Positions 10,001 through 17,028 of a stretch of DNA of 53,412 nt are shown here, piece after piece (within the stretch, counting starts at the first letter, position 1; each line of letters begins with the position of its first letter). Source of the stretch: Xenococcus sp. MO_188.B8. GTDB taxonomy: Bacteria; Cyanobacteriota; Cyanobacteriia; Cyanobacteriales; Xenococcaceae. The position numbers were made by a program, and so were the translations under genes. Under the pieces are notes generated by a model. It was not told where the DNA came from. It worked only from the letters and a program-made list of their open reading frames with translations, and made no database searches. The stretch lies in contig JASJDR010000037.1 in NCBI GenBank assembly GCA_030065615.1, positions 1 to 53,412 on the forward strand, given 5' to 3'.

Positions 10001-10033
10001 TCTGCTAATTGTTGCACTAGCTTGCTTACTCAT
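4004..10033 (-). CDS. Giant phycobilisome linker protein with seven rod-type linker domains
   Basis: The protein has 2009 residues and seven complete PBS linker domains (Pfam PBS_linker_poly type). They lie at about residues 86-235, 404-555, 661-810, 911-1060, 1226-1375, 1471-1620 and 1707-1857. Each carries the AYKQVFGN and LMESER motifs, an ELNFKHLLGRAP helix and an IVPYxRG stretch, most like the rod linkers CpcC/PecC/CpeC. There is no chromophore-binding phycobilin-like domain as in ApcE and no CpcD-type cap. Spacers of roughly 90-170 residues separate the domains, and three contain a shared F-x(4)-F-(D/N)-L-x(2)-YL motif. The tail (about 1902-2009) is predicted coiled coil. The start is supported by a GGGGG Shine-Dalgarno sequence 8-12 nt upstream. 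Rod linkers sit inside phycobiliprotein hexamers, so one chain could organise several hexamers; that is inference. Confidence 0.93.
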   Translation of the reverse strand: MSKQASATISRASGIKFNPDSFDLAAYLQAKGAIAAVIPAEVNVRTPEQIIKELFALPAPDIRDLYIRAFGDNKPVELTSGASTEDFQVIIRAAYKQVFGNAHLMESERALEAESQLCSGRISVMEFIRQLAKSDHYRKLFFDKCANVRFIELNFKHLLGRAPENAAEISEHIKIIAEGGFEAEIDSYIDSDEYFQSFGTIIVPYHRIFATQTDNGLVGFTHLFKLLQGACSSDKSNSIDASSKLQNSLFSNRASNVNWLSTVPKSAPSVSPFEVSIADMVDELATTVETTKPVAEPTTFTIAETQDKESAVFTAWRAQFEDLLDEKFAPDQAVETRAREAGKNAKAGRRFNPQGFDLVSYLKEREAATKVPITEAKTQPEVASKYTSAFRDRDIVEFAQNNSVADLDLVVEAAYKQVFGNAYVMESERVSEAESQLRSGRISVMEFVRQLAKSDHYRTLFFERCTNLRAIELNFKHLLGRAPANGLEISEHIQIIAEGGFEAEIDSYLDSDEYFQNFGTNIVPYYRGYDSQTSNNLAAYTNSFSILRGACSSDKSTLGGTAPILQKSLLSNSASKISDISSVPESVARVSPVGKLEFQSQAYFFPDRLQFPDMNLGIPAYKSPEFLATRVARVQTVKTGIAYPVPDYNEPTKLFNRSSGEDLALVIAAAYKQVFGNVHLMESQRLVSAESRLIAGQLTVKEFVRELANSELYRALFFDSVSNLRAIELNFKHLLGRAPENAAEISQHVAILAESGFAAEIDSYLDSEEYQENFGEDIVPYYVGSKTQTGKTLAGYTRIFQLLKGNCSSDRSLTASSRPQLQRTILKNQASSIAYKRLDFQDAPPKLELTSFESNGFNLATYLQEQEAETARTAELEDVVETVEPEITSNFTNAFADIKPVEFILGASSVEDLDSIIANAYRQVFGNAYLMESERLPIAESQLRKGNISVREFVRQLATSDRYRSLFFDKFTNLRAIELNFKHLLGRAPESYQEISEHIQIIAAGGFTAEINSYLDSDEYQTAFGENIVPYYRGYVSQVGNNLIGYTNSYKLLRGASTSDKASLGGAAPRLQSNLIRNSASQITPLAAVPDYAKEFNPLAVKRPAPSTEEIIAKALGLPYTKPAVKPAFPDILDSVTTKKAPQVKDTNDLIAKAVGLPEYKVVDPITTYVNREAKPISKATEVYQQYEILRKENPVEFLPQAISDNYLKAANGKEPVVLNGSSGAATDIVIEAAYKQVFGNVHLMESQRLTEAESQLRNREIDVAEFVGKLAKSELHRSLFFDNCSNLRAIELNFKQLLGRAPESAQEISQHIAILAENGYEAEIDSYIYSEEYVENFGSDIVPYVRGFDTQTGSNVAAYTHSYELFRGASTSDRSTAVASGARLQTSLFTGNPSQIHPLTTVPTGAPSISPFKKVATPAATVSNNGQGDTNQHAPFTPAAASAPAEVSTNHLNAIADNQPVELITSGFGENLDLVIKAAYKQVFGNVHLMEIQRLTEAESQLCDGSINVGEFVGKLAKSELYRELFFNNCSNLRAIELNFKHLLGRAPANSQEISEHITILAEGGFDAEIDSYIYSNEYTENFGFNIVPYFRGFSTQQGNNIAGYTHSYELLRGSSSSDINNNGSKLQSSLLANNPSTITPLSCFFEEVEPKEEPPAIKPDFLPKYVPLYEPLAKPVGPKAITWQTQYNVLANASAVEFIPGSSAQDAEIVIKALYKQVLGNAYVMESERFPVAESQLKQGNISVREFVRMLAKSELYKSRFIDNCPRYRAHELNFKHLLGRAPDSYQETIYHSNILDTQGYEADIDSYLDSDEYQNAFGENIVPYYRGYKTQTGKNLLGYTNMFKMLPSMSTSDKAGMSGNSPRLAPALIYKNSGGSLPVPDINQLIRDALKPKAVSADDSAAISQLKQECEEQSKEIDRLTAQLKEMEAISGFAYTSSWKPAVSSSVSITTNTPGVCIIPGSLQEWQNRSQDLKDQIAAIQGKISERRSLNAIAESRLNKWRTRFF

Positions 10034-10418
10034 TTTCTAACCCCCTAATCGGCAGCGTAATTTTGTAGTAGTAAAAGTGTTGTATATTGATAACGAATTC
10101 CCACGTTCTGCAACCGCGAGATTTTGAACTTAAGACGTGACAGCCAATAATAACTGTTTGCCCAACCCAGAGGATGATGTCCCAACCTCCATGGCGTAAA
10201 CATCAAACCTTATAAAATTTGTAACAATTTAAGAACATATTTTAATAAAATAAGTGAGATTTATGAAGAATAGCGATCGCTAAAATTATAATAAAGTCCG
10301 TGACACTTAATCCAGTATTGCTTGTTTTCGTAGCTACTACTGTCCAGGATCACCTTAACTTCACCCAAAATTACTTTACGGTGATTGTTAATACAATAGT
10401 TTCAGTTCTTAATAAAAA
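10034..10418. other. Upstream region of the multi-linker gene
   Basis: This is 385 bp of AT-rich non-coding DNA before the linker gene. It holds one HIP1 octamer near 10273 and would contain the promoter and leader. No confident -35/-10 pair, riboswitch or repeat is visible. Confidence 0.5.
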
Positions 10419-10568
10419 TTATATTTTGAAGTTTTGATAAGCAGAAGCAATTAAACCGCGTCTAGTTTGAAAAGTATAGTTTTTGTAATTGTAGAGGTTA
10501 AAGGTTGCGTCCTTGGCTTTTTCTAAAATTGAGTAGGTTTCTTGACGGAATTTTCGATCTCGATGCAT
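10419..10568 (-). CDS. Possible 49-residue small protein
   Basis: An ATG-initiated frame encodes 49 residues rich in Tyr, Lys and Arg, containing the stretch ATFNLYNYKNYTFQTRRG. An in-frame stop lies just upstream, so it cannot extend. There is no good Shine-Dalgarno sequence and the family is not recognised. It lies between the 94-residue gene and the giant linker gene on the same strand. It may be a real microprotein, a remnant or chance. Confidence 0.3.
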   Translation of the reverse strand: MHRDRKFRQETYSILEKAKDATFNLYNYKNYTFQTRRGLIASAYQNFKI

Positions 10569-10668
10569 ATTTCATCATAGGGAGAGTCTGAATTTTCTTA
10601 GTGTTTTCATTTTCTCCCTACTTGTAACTCATTCTGCCTCTGTTTTCTGGCCTTGTCTTTTCCTTAGT

Positions 10669-10953
10669 CTAAACTACTGGTTCAATCTCATTAAAAACCT
10701 TAACACCAAGCTGCACCTCTAAGTACTCGCCGAAATCCGTACAGAAATCGGCTAAGGGTATTTGTGAAAGTGTAGCCACTTGTTGTGCGTTTATCAGACC
10801 ACTGGCTTGTAACCCTGCTAGGACTCTTTGTCTACTTGCTTCGTTACACGGGAGTGCTCCACCTACTACTTTGCTTCCTACATCATCTTTGATAGTTTCG
10901 AAAAGATTAAGATCTTCTAGCAGTAGATTTTCGGCAATATTAGTCTTAGTCAT
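10669..10953 (-). CDS. Small protein with double-glycine motif, function unknown
   Basis: The frame is open further upstream to an ATG at 11103. The ATG at 10953 is preferred because GAGGTG lies 7 nt before it, giving 94 residues starting MTKTNIAEN. An acidic N-terminal helix leads to SKVVGG at about residue 30. This resembles the leader and cleavage site of peptides exported by C39-peptidase ABC transporters. The remaining 60 or so residues contain two Cys and are longer than most bacteriocin cores. No transporter or maturation enzyme is in the window. The family is not recognised, so the leader-peptide reading is tentative. Confidence 0.55.
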   Translation of the reverse strand: MTKTNIAENLLLEDLNLFETIKDDVGSKVVGGALPCNEASRQRVLAGLQASGLINAQQVATLSQIPLADFCTDFGEYLEVQLGVKVFNEIEPVV

Positions 10954-11207
10954 TGTAAACACCTCATTTTTAAAATTTACTAAGTCAGAGGAATTACCTT
11001 CGCAGCGGGGTCGTTTATACCCAAATGCGATGGGTACAAGCACCGTATAGTTTGGTGCACCGCTTTTATGGCGAGGTCTCCCTGACCAGTATTCATTGTC
11101 CATTGAACTAGAATTCTTTAATCTTGTCTGTAGAGATCATCTACATTTTTTCATGATTTTTCCTAAACCGCGTCAATATTCCCAACTCCAGTTATCGGGA
11201 CTTAGAC
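10954..11207. other. Leader and intergenic DNA between the clpC terminator and the small gene
   Basis: This stretch would carry the promoter and 5' leader of the 94-residue gene. The frame open through 10954-11103 has no convincing ribosome binding site and no recognised similarity. Nothing else was recognised. Confidence 0.4.
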
Positions 11208-11247
11208 AAAAAAAGCCGAGTAATACCTGGTTTCAGTACTACTCGGC
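11208..11247 (-). terminator. Rho-independent terminator of clpC-like gene
   Basis: GCCGAGTA (11215-11222) pairs perfectly with TACTCGGC (11240-11247). Read on the minus strand, the hairpin is followed by seven T (complement of 11208-11214). It lies 32 bp beyond the clpC-like stop codon. Confidence 0.9.
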
Positions 11248-11279
11248 AGAGGTATCTACAAAAGAATTCTCTCGATCAT

Positions 11280-13649
11280 TTATCCATTAAGGACAGCTTC
11301 AGCTAATATAGGCTCTGTGATGCCTGAGACAATTACCTTGCCATCTTCTGACACATCTACCAAAGCGCGATCGCTATTATTAACTTTACCAGAAAGAATT
11401 GCTTCGGCTAGAGAATCTTCTAACAATCTCATAATGGCACGACGCAAAGGTCTAGCCCCATAAGCAGGATCGAAACCTTCGGTGATGACTTTTTCTCTAA
11501 AATTTGGGCTTACTTCGAGAGTAATCTCCCGTTGTTCTTGTAAGCGTTGAGCAATTTCAGAGAGTAAAATATCAGCAATTTGACTAACTTCTGGTTTAGA
11601 GAGTTGACGGAAGACAATCACTTCATCAAGACGGTTGAGAAATTCGGGACGGAAATAGTTTTTCAATTCGTCATTGACACGACTCCGTATTTTTTGATAC
11701 TCCGCTTCTGCTTGATCAGTAACTAAATCAAAACCTAGTCCTGTTCCTCCTTTTTCAATAGCTTTGGCTCCAATGTTAGAAGTCATGATGATAATGGTAT
11801 TTTTGAAATTAACCACTCTTCCTTGGGCATCAGTCAAACGACCATCATCTAGCAATTGCAAGAAGATATTGAACACATCGGGGTGGGCTTTCTCTATTTC
11901 ATCAAACAGAATTACCGAATAGGGTTTACGGCGAATGGCTTCGGTTAATTGCCCTCCTTCGTCATAACCCACAAATCCTGGAGGAGAACCAATGAGTTTC
12001 GATACGGTATGAGATTCCATAAATTCTGACATATCGACGCGAATCATGGCTTCTTCTGAACCGAACATTGTAATTGCAAGGGATTTTGCCAATTCAGTTT
12101 TACCAACTCCTGTAGGTCCGGAAAAGATAAAACTTGCAATCGGACGATTCGGATCACCAATCCCTGAACGAGAACGACGTAGAGCACGGGATACAGCTTT
12201 GACTGCTTCATTTTGACCAATAACTCTTTGATGTAACTCGGCTTCGAGATTGATTAATTTTTCGCCTTCTGTTTGATCGGTTTTGGTTACAGGGACTCCT
12301 GTCCAAGCAGCCACGATTTCGGCAATTTCTTCTTGATCGACTACGGGAGTTAAGGCTTGAGGATTGATCGGTTCAATTTCGGGCTCTGCCAATTTCTGTT
12401 TCAGAGAATATCTCAAATGAATTTTAGAACCAGCTTCATCGATTAAATCAATAGCCTTATCTGGTAAAAAGCGATCGCTAATGAACCGATGAGATAAAGT
12501 AACCGCAGCTTTGATTGCTTGGTCGGTATATTTAACTTGGTGGTAATTTTCGTAGGTGTTTTGTAAACCTTGCAAAATTGCGATCGCATCTTCTACGGTC
12601 GGCTCATCTACTACTACTTTTTGAAAACGACGTTCTAAAGCAGCATCTTTTTCAATATACTGACGATATTCATCAAGAGTGGTACTACCGAGACATTGTA
12701 GTTCTCCCCTGGCTAAAGCGGGTTTGAGTAAATTAGCCGCATCCATCGCACCGCCCATGGCACCTGCACCCATGAGAGTATGGATTTCGTCGATGACCAA
12801 AATAATATTGCCTGCTGCTTTAACTTCTTCGACAATAGTTTTGAGACGCTCTTCAAATTCCCCACGGAATTTAGTTCCTGCGAGTAAGGCACTCATGTCG
12901 AGGCTAATAACTTCCTTATCACGGATCAACTCAGGAACTTCTCCCTTGACGATGCGTTGGGCTAAACCTTCGGCGATGGCAGTTTTGCCCACACCTGGTT
13001 CTCCAACTAAGACGGGGTTATTTTTGGTACGACGACCTAAAATTTGAACAGTTCTTTCAATTTCTTGATGCCGACCGACAACCGGATCGATTTTTTCTTC
13101 TCTTGCTAGTTGAGTTAAGTTAGTACTGAATTCGTCTAGTCTGGGCTTAGAACTAGACTTGTCTCCCAGTCCAAAAGGATTAAACTGTTTTCTCTCTCCT
13201 GCAGCTACTGCTTCTTTCTCACCCAAACCCTTAAGAATCTCAGTTCGCAACTGCTTGAGATCTACTTTTTGATCGGTCAGGATTCTAGCTGCTAGGGTAT
13301 CTGGTAAATTCGCGATCGCGAGTAAAATATGCTCTGGACTAATATAATTGACATTAAGATGGCGCGCTTCAGTAAAAGCTTGTTCAAAAATACTTTTAAC
13401 TTTAGGGGTAAAAGGAATATTCTGCGGACTATAACCGCCACCTTTGCCGACAGTTGCTTCTATACGTTGTCTCGTCTGTTGAACTGTCAGCCCTTGGTTA
13501 GCTAGAGTTTTCGCGGCGATCGATGAACCCTCGCCCATGAGTCCCAATAATAAATGCTCACTCCCTACCAAGTTATATCCTGTATTCCTAGCTTCTTCTT
13601 GCGCTAAAATAACGCTTTTAATAGCCTTTTCATTAAAATGTTCAAACAT
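11280..13649 (-). CDS. clpC: ClpC-type AAA+ unfoldase, variant with shortened middle domain
   Basis: The protein has 789 residues, against about 820 for usual cyanobacterial ClpC. Order: double Clp_N repeat (1-145), D1 with Walker A GEPGVGKT (216-223) and Walker B ILVIDE (283-288), a short middle region (about 411-432), and D2 with Walker A GPTGVGKT (511-518). A GLGF loop in D2 suggests docking to a ClpP/R protease. The segment between [10 protein letters not shown] and the [18 protein letters not shown] block is only about 25 residues, so the UVR-bearing coiled coil of normal ClpC is missing. That domain controls hexamer state and adaptor binding in ClpC. This is probably a paralogue of the housekeeping ClpC. 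It is monocistronic and ends at a strong terminator. Confidence 0.93.
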   Translation of the reverse strand: MFEHFNEKAIKSVILAQEEARNTGYNLVGSEHLLLGLMGEGSSIAAKTLANQGLTVQQTRQRIEATVGKGGGYSPQNIPFTPKVKSIFEQAFTEARHLNVNYISPEHILLAIANLPDTLAARILTDQKVDLKQLRTEILKGLGEKEAVAAGERKQFNPFGLGDKSSSKPRLDEFSTNLTQLAREEKIDPVVGRHQEIERTVQILGRRTKNNPVLVGEPGVGKTAIAEGLAQRIVKGEVPELIRDKEVISLDMSALLAGTKFRGEFEERLKTIVEEVKAAGNIILVIDEIHTLMGAGAMGGAMDAANLLKPALARGELQCLGSTTLDEYRQYIEKDAALERRFQKVVVDEPTVEDAIAILQGLQNTYENYHQVKYTDQAIKAAVTLSHRFISDRFLPDKAIDLIDEAGSKIHLRYSLKQKLAEPEIEPINPQALTPVVDQEEIAEIVAAWTGVPVTKTDQTEGEKLINLEAELHQRVIGQNEAVKAVSRALRRSRSGIGDPNRPIASFIFSGPTGVGKTELAKSLAITMFGSEEAMIRVDMSEFMESHTVSKLIGSPPGFVGYDEGGQLTEAIRRKPYSVILFDEIEKAHPDVFNIFLQLLDDGRLTDAQGRVVNFKNTIIIMTSNIGAKAIEKGGTGLGFDLVTDQAEAEYQKIRSRVNDELKNYFRPEFLNRLDEVIVFRQLSKPEVSQIADILLSEIAQRLQEQREITLEVSPNFREKVITEGFDPAYGARPLRRAIMRLLEDSLAEAILSGKVNNSDRALVDVSEDGKVIVSGITEPILAEAVLNG

Positions 13650-13756
13650 AGGTCAGAGTCTTTATTAATATTTCTTTACCATCTGACCTTAATGTATCTT
13701 CTTTATCTATCTTTACACAGTGATAATAACCGTAATCTTTGGTGACAATTACAGAA

Positions 13757-14026
13757 CTAAGGACCTGAAAACACTGCATCTTCTACATCTTGGCGGCTTA
13801 AAGAATATTTAAAAGAGCGCATCAGATCTTTTCCTGCTGCTGCTGCTAGATAGTTTACGGTTAATTCTTCTACTTCTAAACAAATTTTTGCCTTCCAAGT
13901 TGGTTTTTCCACATACCAACAGTGAAGATTTTCCTGATTTTGTTGACAACCTAAATTGGTCAGCCATTTTTCTATTGTAGGAAGAGGATGATTATACAAG
14001 GGTGTATCCCCAGTTGGTAATTCCAT
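13757..14026 (-). CDS. DUF3143 family protein
   Basis: This 89-residue cyanobacterial protein carries the family hallmarks PLYNHPLPTIEKWL at the N-terminus and FKYSLSRQDVEDAVFSGP at the C-terminus. The full family length is present. There is no signal peptide or membrane segment, so it is cytosolic. Its function is unknown; the family is conserved across cyanobacteria and often lies near DnaJ-like genes, though not here. It is on the same strand as clpC, 107 bp upstream, and could share a transcript with the gene before it. Confidence 0.9.
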   Translation of the reverse strand: MELPTGDTPLYNHPLPTIEKWLTNLGCQQNQENLHCWYVEKPTWKAKICLEVEELTVNYLAAAAGKDLMRSFKYSLSRQDVEDAVFSGP

Positions 14027-14083
14027 AATGCAGATTTGAATTTTAGTTTTGTCTAATAAGGTAACACGAGGTTGGTTAATTAC

Positions 14084-14551
14084 TTATAAGAAGCGACTTA
14101 AATCAAATTCTTCTTCGATCTCTTCTTCGGGAAATCTTGCGGCATTTAAAATTAGTAATAGCCTTTCAGTATAGTCTACTGCTCCTCGCAACTCTTCCCG
14201 TAATCTTTCTAGTCCGCCATTAGCATATTCTTCAAAGATTTTGACTCTGGTTGCTTCGGCATCAGGTTCATAATCAGAGAGAATTTTCGGATCTTGAGTA
14301 TCAGTCACTGCAATCAATTTAATTACCCAGTCATAACCACGGGAGATAAACACGTCTAAGCTAATTGGTGCTGGTTCACTCTGGGATATTTCTCGGAGAG
14401 GAACTTTTTTGTGATTTTTGATGCCTAAACTAGCAGCAAATACCAGAATATCAGCATAGGTTTGGAAAGCAGAGGTGGTTTCTTTGGTATCCAATAATTT
14501 TCTAACCAGTTCTGCTTTATCTTTGGCGACTTTAATTCGGGGTAATGCCAT
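14084..14551 (-). CDS. Dnd system-associated protein 4 (DNA phosphorothioation-associated)
   Basis: The 155-residue protein matches the dnd-associated protein 4 family along its full length. Visible landmarks are an N-terminal VAKDKAELVR, ADILVFAASLGIK, a central SEPAPISLDVFISRGYD and the terminal EEFDLSRFL. The family accompanies DNA phosphorothioate modification and restriction clusters, and its biochemical role is unknown. Here dndABCDE are not adjacent. A second phosphorothioation-associated gene, a methyltransferase, lies 6 kb away on the other strand. It lies 58 bp upstream of DUF3143 in the same direction. Confidence 0.88.
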   Translation of the reverse strand: MALPRIKVAKDKAELVRKLLDTKETTSAFQTYADILVFAASLGIKNHKKVPLREISQSEPAPISLDVFISRGYDWVIKLIAVTDTQDPKILSDYEPDAEATRVKIFEEYANGGLERLREELRGAVDYTERLLLILNAARFPEEEIEEEFDLSRFL

Positions 14552-14619
14552 TGATGGTGATTTTATATTAAATTATCCTAGTGTAGCTCACCCTAAAAGT
14601 TAGGAGTAGCAGCTCTCTT

Positions 14620-14796
14620 TTGTTTACTAAGATTCATACAGAAGAAAGTCTCAAAGAAGTGTTGCTCGAACTTTCTTCTATGCGGAAAGATTATCTGATG
14701 AAGTTTGAACTACTTTGAACTCTTCAAACAGCCAAAGAATATTTAACTGATGAGGAGTTATTGATGGAATATACAAATATCACTCCATTAGCTTAA
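14620..14796 (+). pseudogene. Decayed small gene with in-frame TGA
   Basis: A plus-strand frame reads through 59 codons with one TGA at 14716-14718. Both sides look protein-like: SLKEVLLELSSMRKDYL before and TAKEYLTDEELLMEYTN after. There is no ATG start, only a TTG. It looks like a short antitoxin-sized protein inactivated by a nonsense change. The family is not identified. Confidence 0.4.
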
Positions 14797-14800
14797 TTCA

Positions 14801-15208
14801 TTATTCTTTTTCTTGTTGCAAGTCTCTTAAGTTTTCTATGTCTTCTTGTTTTTTTGCTATTGTGTTTAACACTGATTCAACATCTTCTGGTACTTGTTGA
14901 TTAGTAAAGCGTAAGATGGTTAATTGTTTTGATGACAATATTTTATCTCTTTCTATATCATATTCTTTTTGCTTGTTATGAATCTCTCCATCAAGTTCGA
15001 TTACTAATCCGAGAGAGTGACAATAGAAATCTACAATAAATCCTTCGATAATTTGTTGACGACGAAATTTTAAACCATTAAAGCGTTTGGCTCTTAAATG
15101 CTCCCATAATATTTTTTCGGCTAGCGTCATATTTTGCCGTAATTCTTTGGCTCTTTTAATTTTTTCTGGCGATACTTTTTGTCCGATTATGATGTTGCGT
15201 GGTTGCAT
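14801..15208 (-). CDS. DUF559 endonuclease-domain protein
   Basis: The 135-residue protein has the Vsr-like fold signature of DUF559: LRQNMTLAEKILWEHLRAKR, then GLKFRRQQIIEGFIVDFYC, then LVIELDGEIHN. The acidic residues of VDFYC and ELDG fit a PD-(D/E)XK-type nuclease site. DUF559 proteins are common, stand-alone and poorly characterised in cyanobacteria. It lies downstream of the reverse transcriptase on the same strand, separated by a GC-rich hairpin repeat that begins 5 bp before its start codon. Physical linkage to the RT may be accidental. Confidence 0.88.
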   Translation of the reverse strand: MQPRNIIIGQKVSPEKIKRAKELRQNMTLAEKILWEHLRAKRFNGLKFRRQQIIEGFIVDFYCHSLGLVIELDGEIHNKQKEYDIERDKILSSKQLTILRFTNQQVPEDVESVLNTIAKKQEDIENLRDLQQEKE

Positions 15209-15212
15209 TTGA

Positions 15213-15250
15213 CCTCTCCCCCAGCCCCTCTCCTAATAGGAGAGGGGAGC
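15213..15250. repeat. GC-rich palindromic repeat, left copy
   Basis: This 38-bp element contains CCCCTCTCCT-AAT-AGGAGAGGGG, a perfect 10-bp stem with a 3-nt loop. An inverted copy lies at 17029-17066 on the other side of the reverse transcriptase gene, differing in only two loop bases. Confidence 0.85.
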
Positions 15251-15312
15251 ATGATTACTAATTTACTTTTCTTATTTGAAATTTTATTGATCTCATCAAA
15301 TACTATTTTTCA

Positions 15313-16887
15313 TTATTCAATATCTGATCTATCAAAAATATCAAGATATTTAGCCAGAGTAAACTCTGGATCATTTTTAAAATGCCTAGGAGCTTTGAAA
15401 AGTTGTATACCTGTGTTCTTAAAAATTTCTTGTTTACTATTTAAAATGGATTTATAAAAATGATTATCTTCTATAGTTGATTCTTCTAATAACTCACTAA
15501 GTTCATTTTCTCTTATTCCTAATCTCATATATCTAGAAAAGAAGATTAACCATACAGTTTCAAAAACAGAACCTTTTTTCGAAGCTCTGTAAATTTCATT
15601 TTTAATGGTAGATTTTAAATATTGTGTTAAATTAGAATATTCAGGATTCCAATCAATATAGAGTTGTTCTGATATAGATAGAACATGACATAAAAGCTTT
15701 TCTGACTCTCTTTTAACTAAAAAAAGTAAACTAATTACTTGCTTAATTTGCCTTATTCTCTTTTTGCTATCTTGCGAGAAAGTAACTTTTAGTTTTCTTT
15801 GATTATTTGATTTATCTTTAATAAAGCATTCTGAGATAAATTTCTCTAAAATGCTAGTTCCTGGATTATTGCGGTGGATATCAAGAGCTATCAGTAAGGT
15901 ATGCTCGAAACACTTAAAGGTTATTTCTTTTTCGTTTTTCAAACTATAAGGAAAATACTTTCTATCATGTTTTCGGTAAAGACCATCAGGTAATTTTTGG
16001 ATGGAAGTTTTATTCTCATTAATAGATAAGTTATAAGTTGTAAGATTTATTGATAGCGCTTTGAGTATTTGTTGGGCATCAGATTCAGACTCACAAAGAA
16101 ATCGATAATCATCTTTAAATCTAACTGCTAAAAAATTAGTGCCTTTCAATTGTTTCGAAGTTTTTATATCGATACTTGATAAAATTATTTCTGCAATTAA
16201 ATCACTCAATACCGAGCCAATTGAAATTCCATTTGTTCTACCATCATTGGCATATTGTATTAGTTTATCTATTTTATTACCGAAATAATTATATTCTTTA
16301 TCTTCAAGTGCATTTTCTCGACCGTGTAATGCCCAAGCAATGCTATGAGTATATATAGAAGAATAAAAATTTGTAATATCAGTGCGTGCAATGAACTGAT
16401 AATGTTTTGCATCCAATATTAAATCTCTTTCAGCCATTGCTAACCATTCATATATCATTCTTCCAGAACGTAAATTACTTAAATTCGGTTCTTTTTTCTT
16501 GGTAAGAGAAATCGGAAAACTATACGAGTATATTTTATTTTTCTTATCAAATAAATGATCGATCACATCCTCCCAATTTTCTTTAAGATAAAAAACAATA
16601 TCATGATAAATACGTGGATGCTGAATGCTGAATATTCTTGAGGTTAAAAGGGTTTTTGGATGTGAGATATTGATTAGCTGTTTTCTTTTTAACTTGGATA
16701 ATTTTTCTGTATATGGCTTATCCTGAAGATTAAAATTAGAAACTTGAAAAGAAGGTGGTAATATATATTGCTCTGGAAAATACCCATGATTAAGTAGCCA
16801 TGCGGCTATCTTTTCTGATGGAATCTCTCTTACAAGTTTTTCAGTTTCTCGAAAGTGATTCTCAACATATATCTCATCACAAAGCAT
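15313..16887 (-). CDS. Reverse transcriptase of the Abi/UG (antiphage) type
   Basis: The frame extends to a TTG at 16893, but the ATG at 16887 is preferred, giving 524 residues. RT motifs are visible: ARTDITNFYSSIYTHSIAWAL with Asp near 170, NGISIGSVLSD near 219-229, and a catalytic F-K-D-D (about 257-260) in place of Y-A-D-D. YTHSIxWALHG is characteristic of unknown-group and abortive-infection RTs rather than of group II intron or retron RTs. The C-terminal 250 residues are helix-rich with no thumb, maturase or integrase domain. No intron, retron msr/msd or cas gene is nearby. Related enzymes defend against phage, some by template-independent DNA synthesis. The exact family cannot be assigned by eye. 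It is very AT-rich and flanked by inverted repeats. Confidence 0.85.
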   Translation of the reverse strand: MLCDEIYVENHFRETEKLVREIPSEKIAAWLLNHGYFPEQYILPPSFQVSNFNLQDKPYTEKLSKLKRKQLINISHPKTLLTSRIFSIQHPRIYHDIVFYLKENWEDVIDHLFDKKNKIYSYSFPISLTKKKEPNLSNLRSGRMIYEWLAMAERDLILDAKHYQFIARTDITNFYSSIYTHSIAWALHGRENALEDKEYNYFGNKIDKLIQYANDGRTNGISIGSVLSDLIAEIILSSIDIKTSKQLKGTNFLAVRFKDDYRFLCESESDAQQILKALSINLTTYNLSINENKTSIQKLPDGLYRKHDRKYFPYSLKNEKEITFKCFEHTLLIALDIHRNNPGTSILEKFISECFIKDKSNNQRKLKVTFSQDSKKRIRQIKQVISLLFLVKRESEKLLCHVLSISEQLYIDWNPEYSNLTQYLKSTIKNEIYRASKKGSVFETVWLIFFSRYMRLGIRENELSELLEESTIEDNHFYKSILNSKQEIFKNTGIQLFKAPRHFKNDPEFTLAKYLDIFDRSDIE

Positions 16888-16920
16888 AGTCAAAACTTCT
16901 TGTCAAATTCTCATTCTTTC

Positions 16921-16936
16921 TTCAAGATGTCTTGAA
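16921..16936. promoter_or_regulatory. Inverted repeat upstream of the reverse transcriptase
   Basis: TTCAAGA and TCTTGAA flank a 2-nt spacer, 33 bp before the RT start codon. It could be an operator or a small hairpin in the 5' leader. There is no independent support. Confidence 0.35.
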
Positions 16937-17028
16937 TTCATTATGCTTGCCGTGATCTAAATCAAATTAGGTAAAATAAATCATTTTTCTTGAATTAACA
17001 ACATTTCTTTTGTGATTATAGCTATCTT

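Noticed and set aside
4004..10033. ApcE core-membrane linker
   Set aside because: There is no N-terminal phycobilin-binding domain, and the domain motifs are those of rod linkers.
12679..13047. Plus-strand frame inside clpC
   Set aside because: Antisense shadow of the conserved D1 ATPase region.
15313..16887. Retron or group II intron
   Set aside because: No msr/msd-like inverted repeats overlapping the start, no maturase or endonuclease domain and no intron domain V/VI structure. The protein motifs fit Abi/UG RTs.
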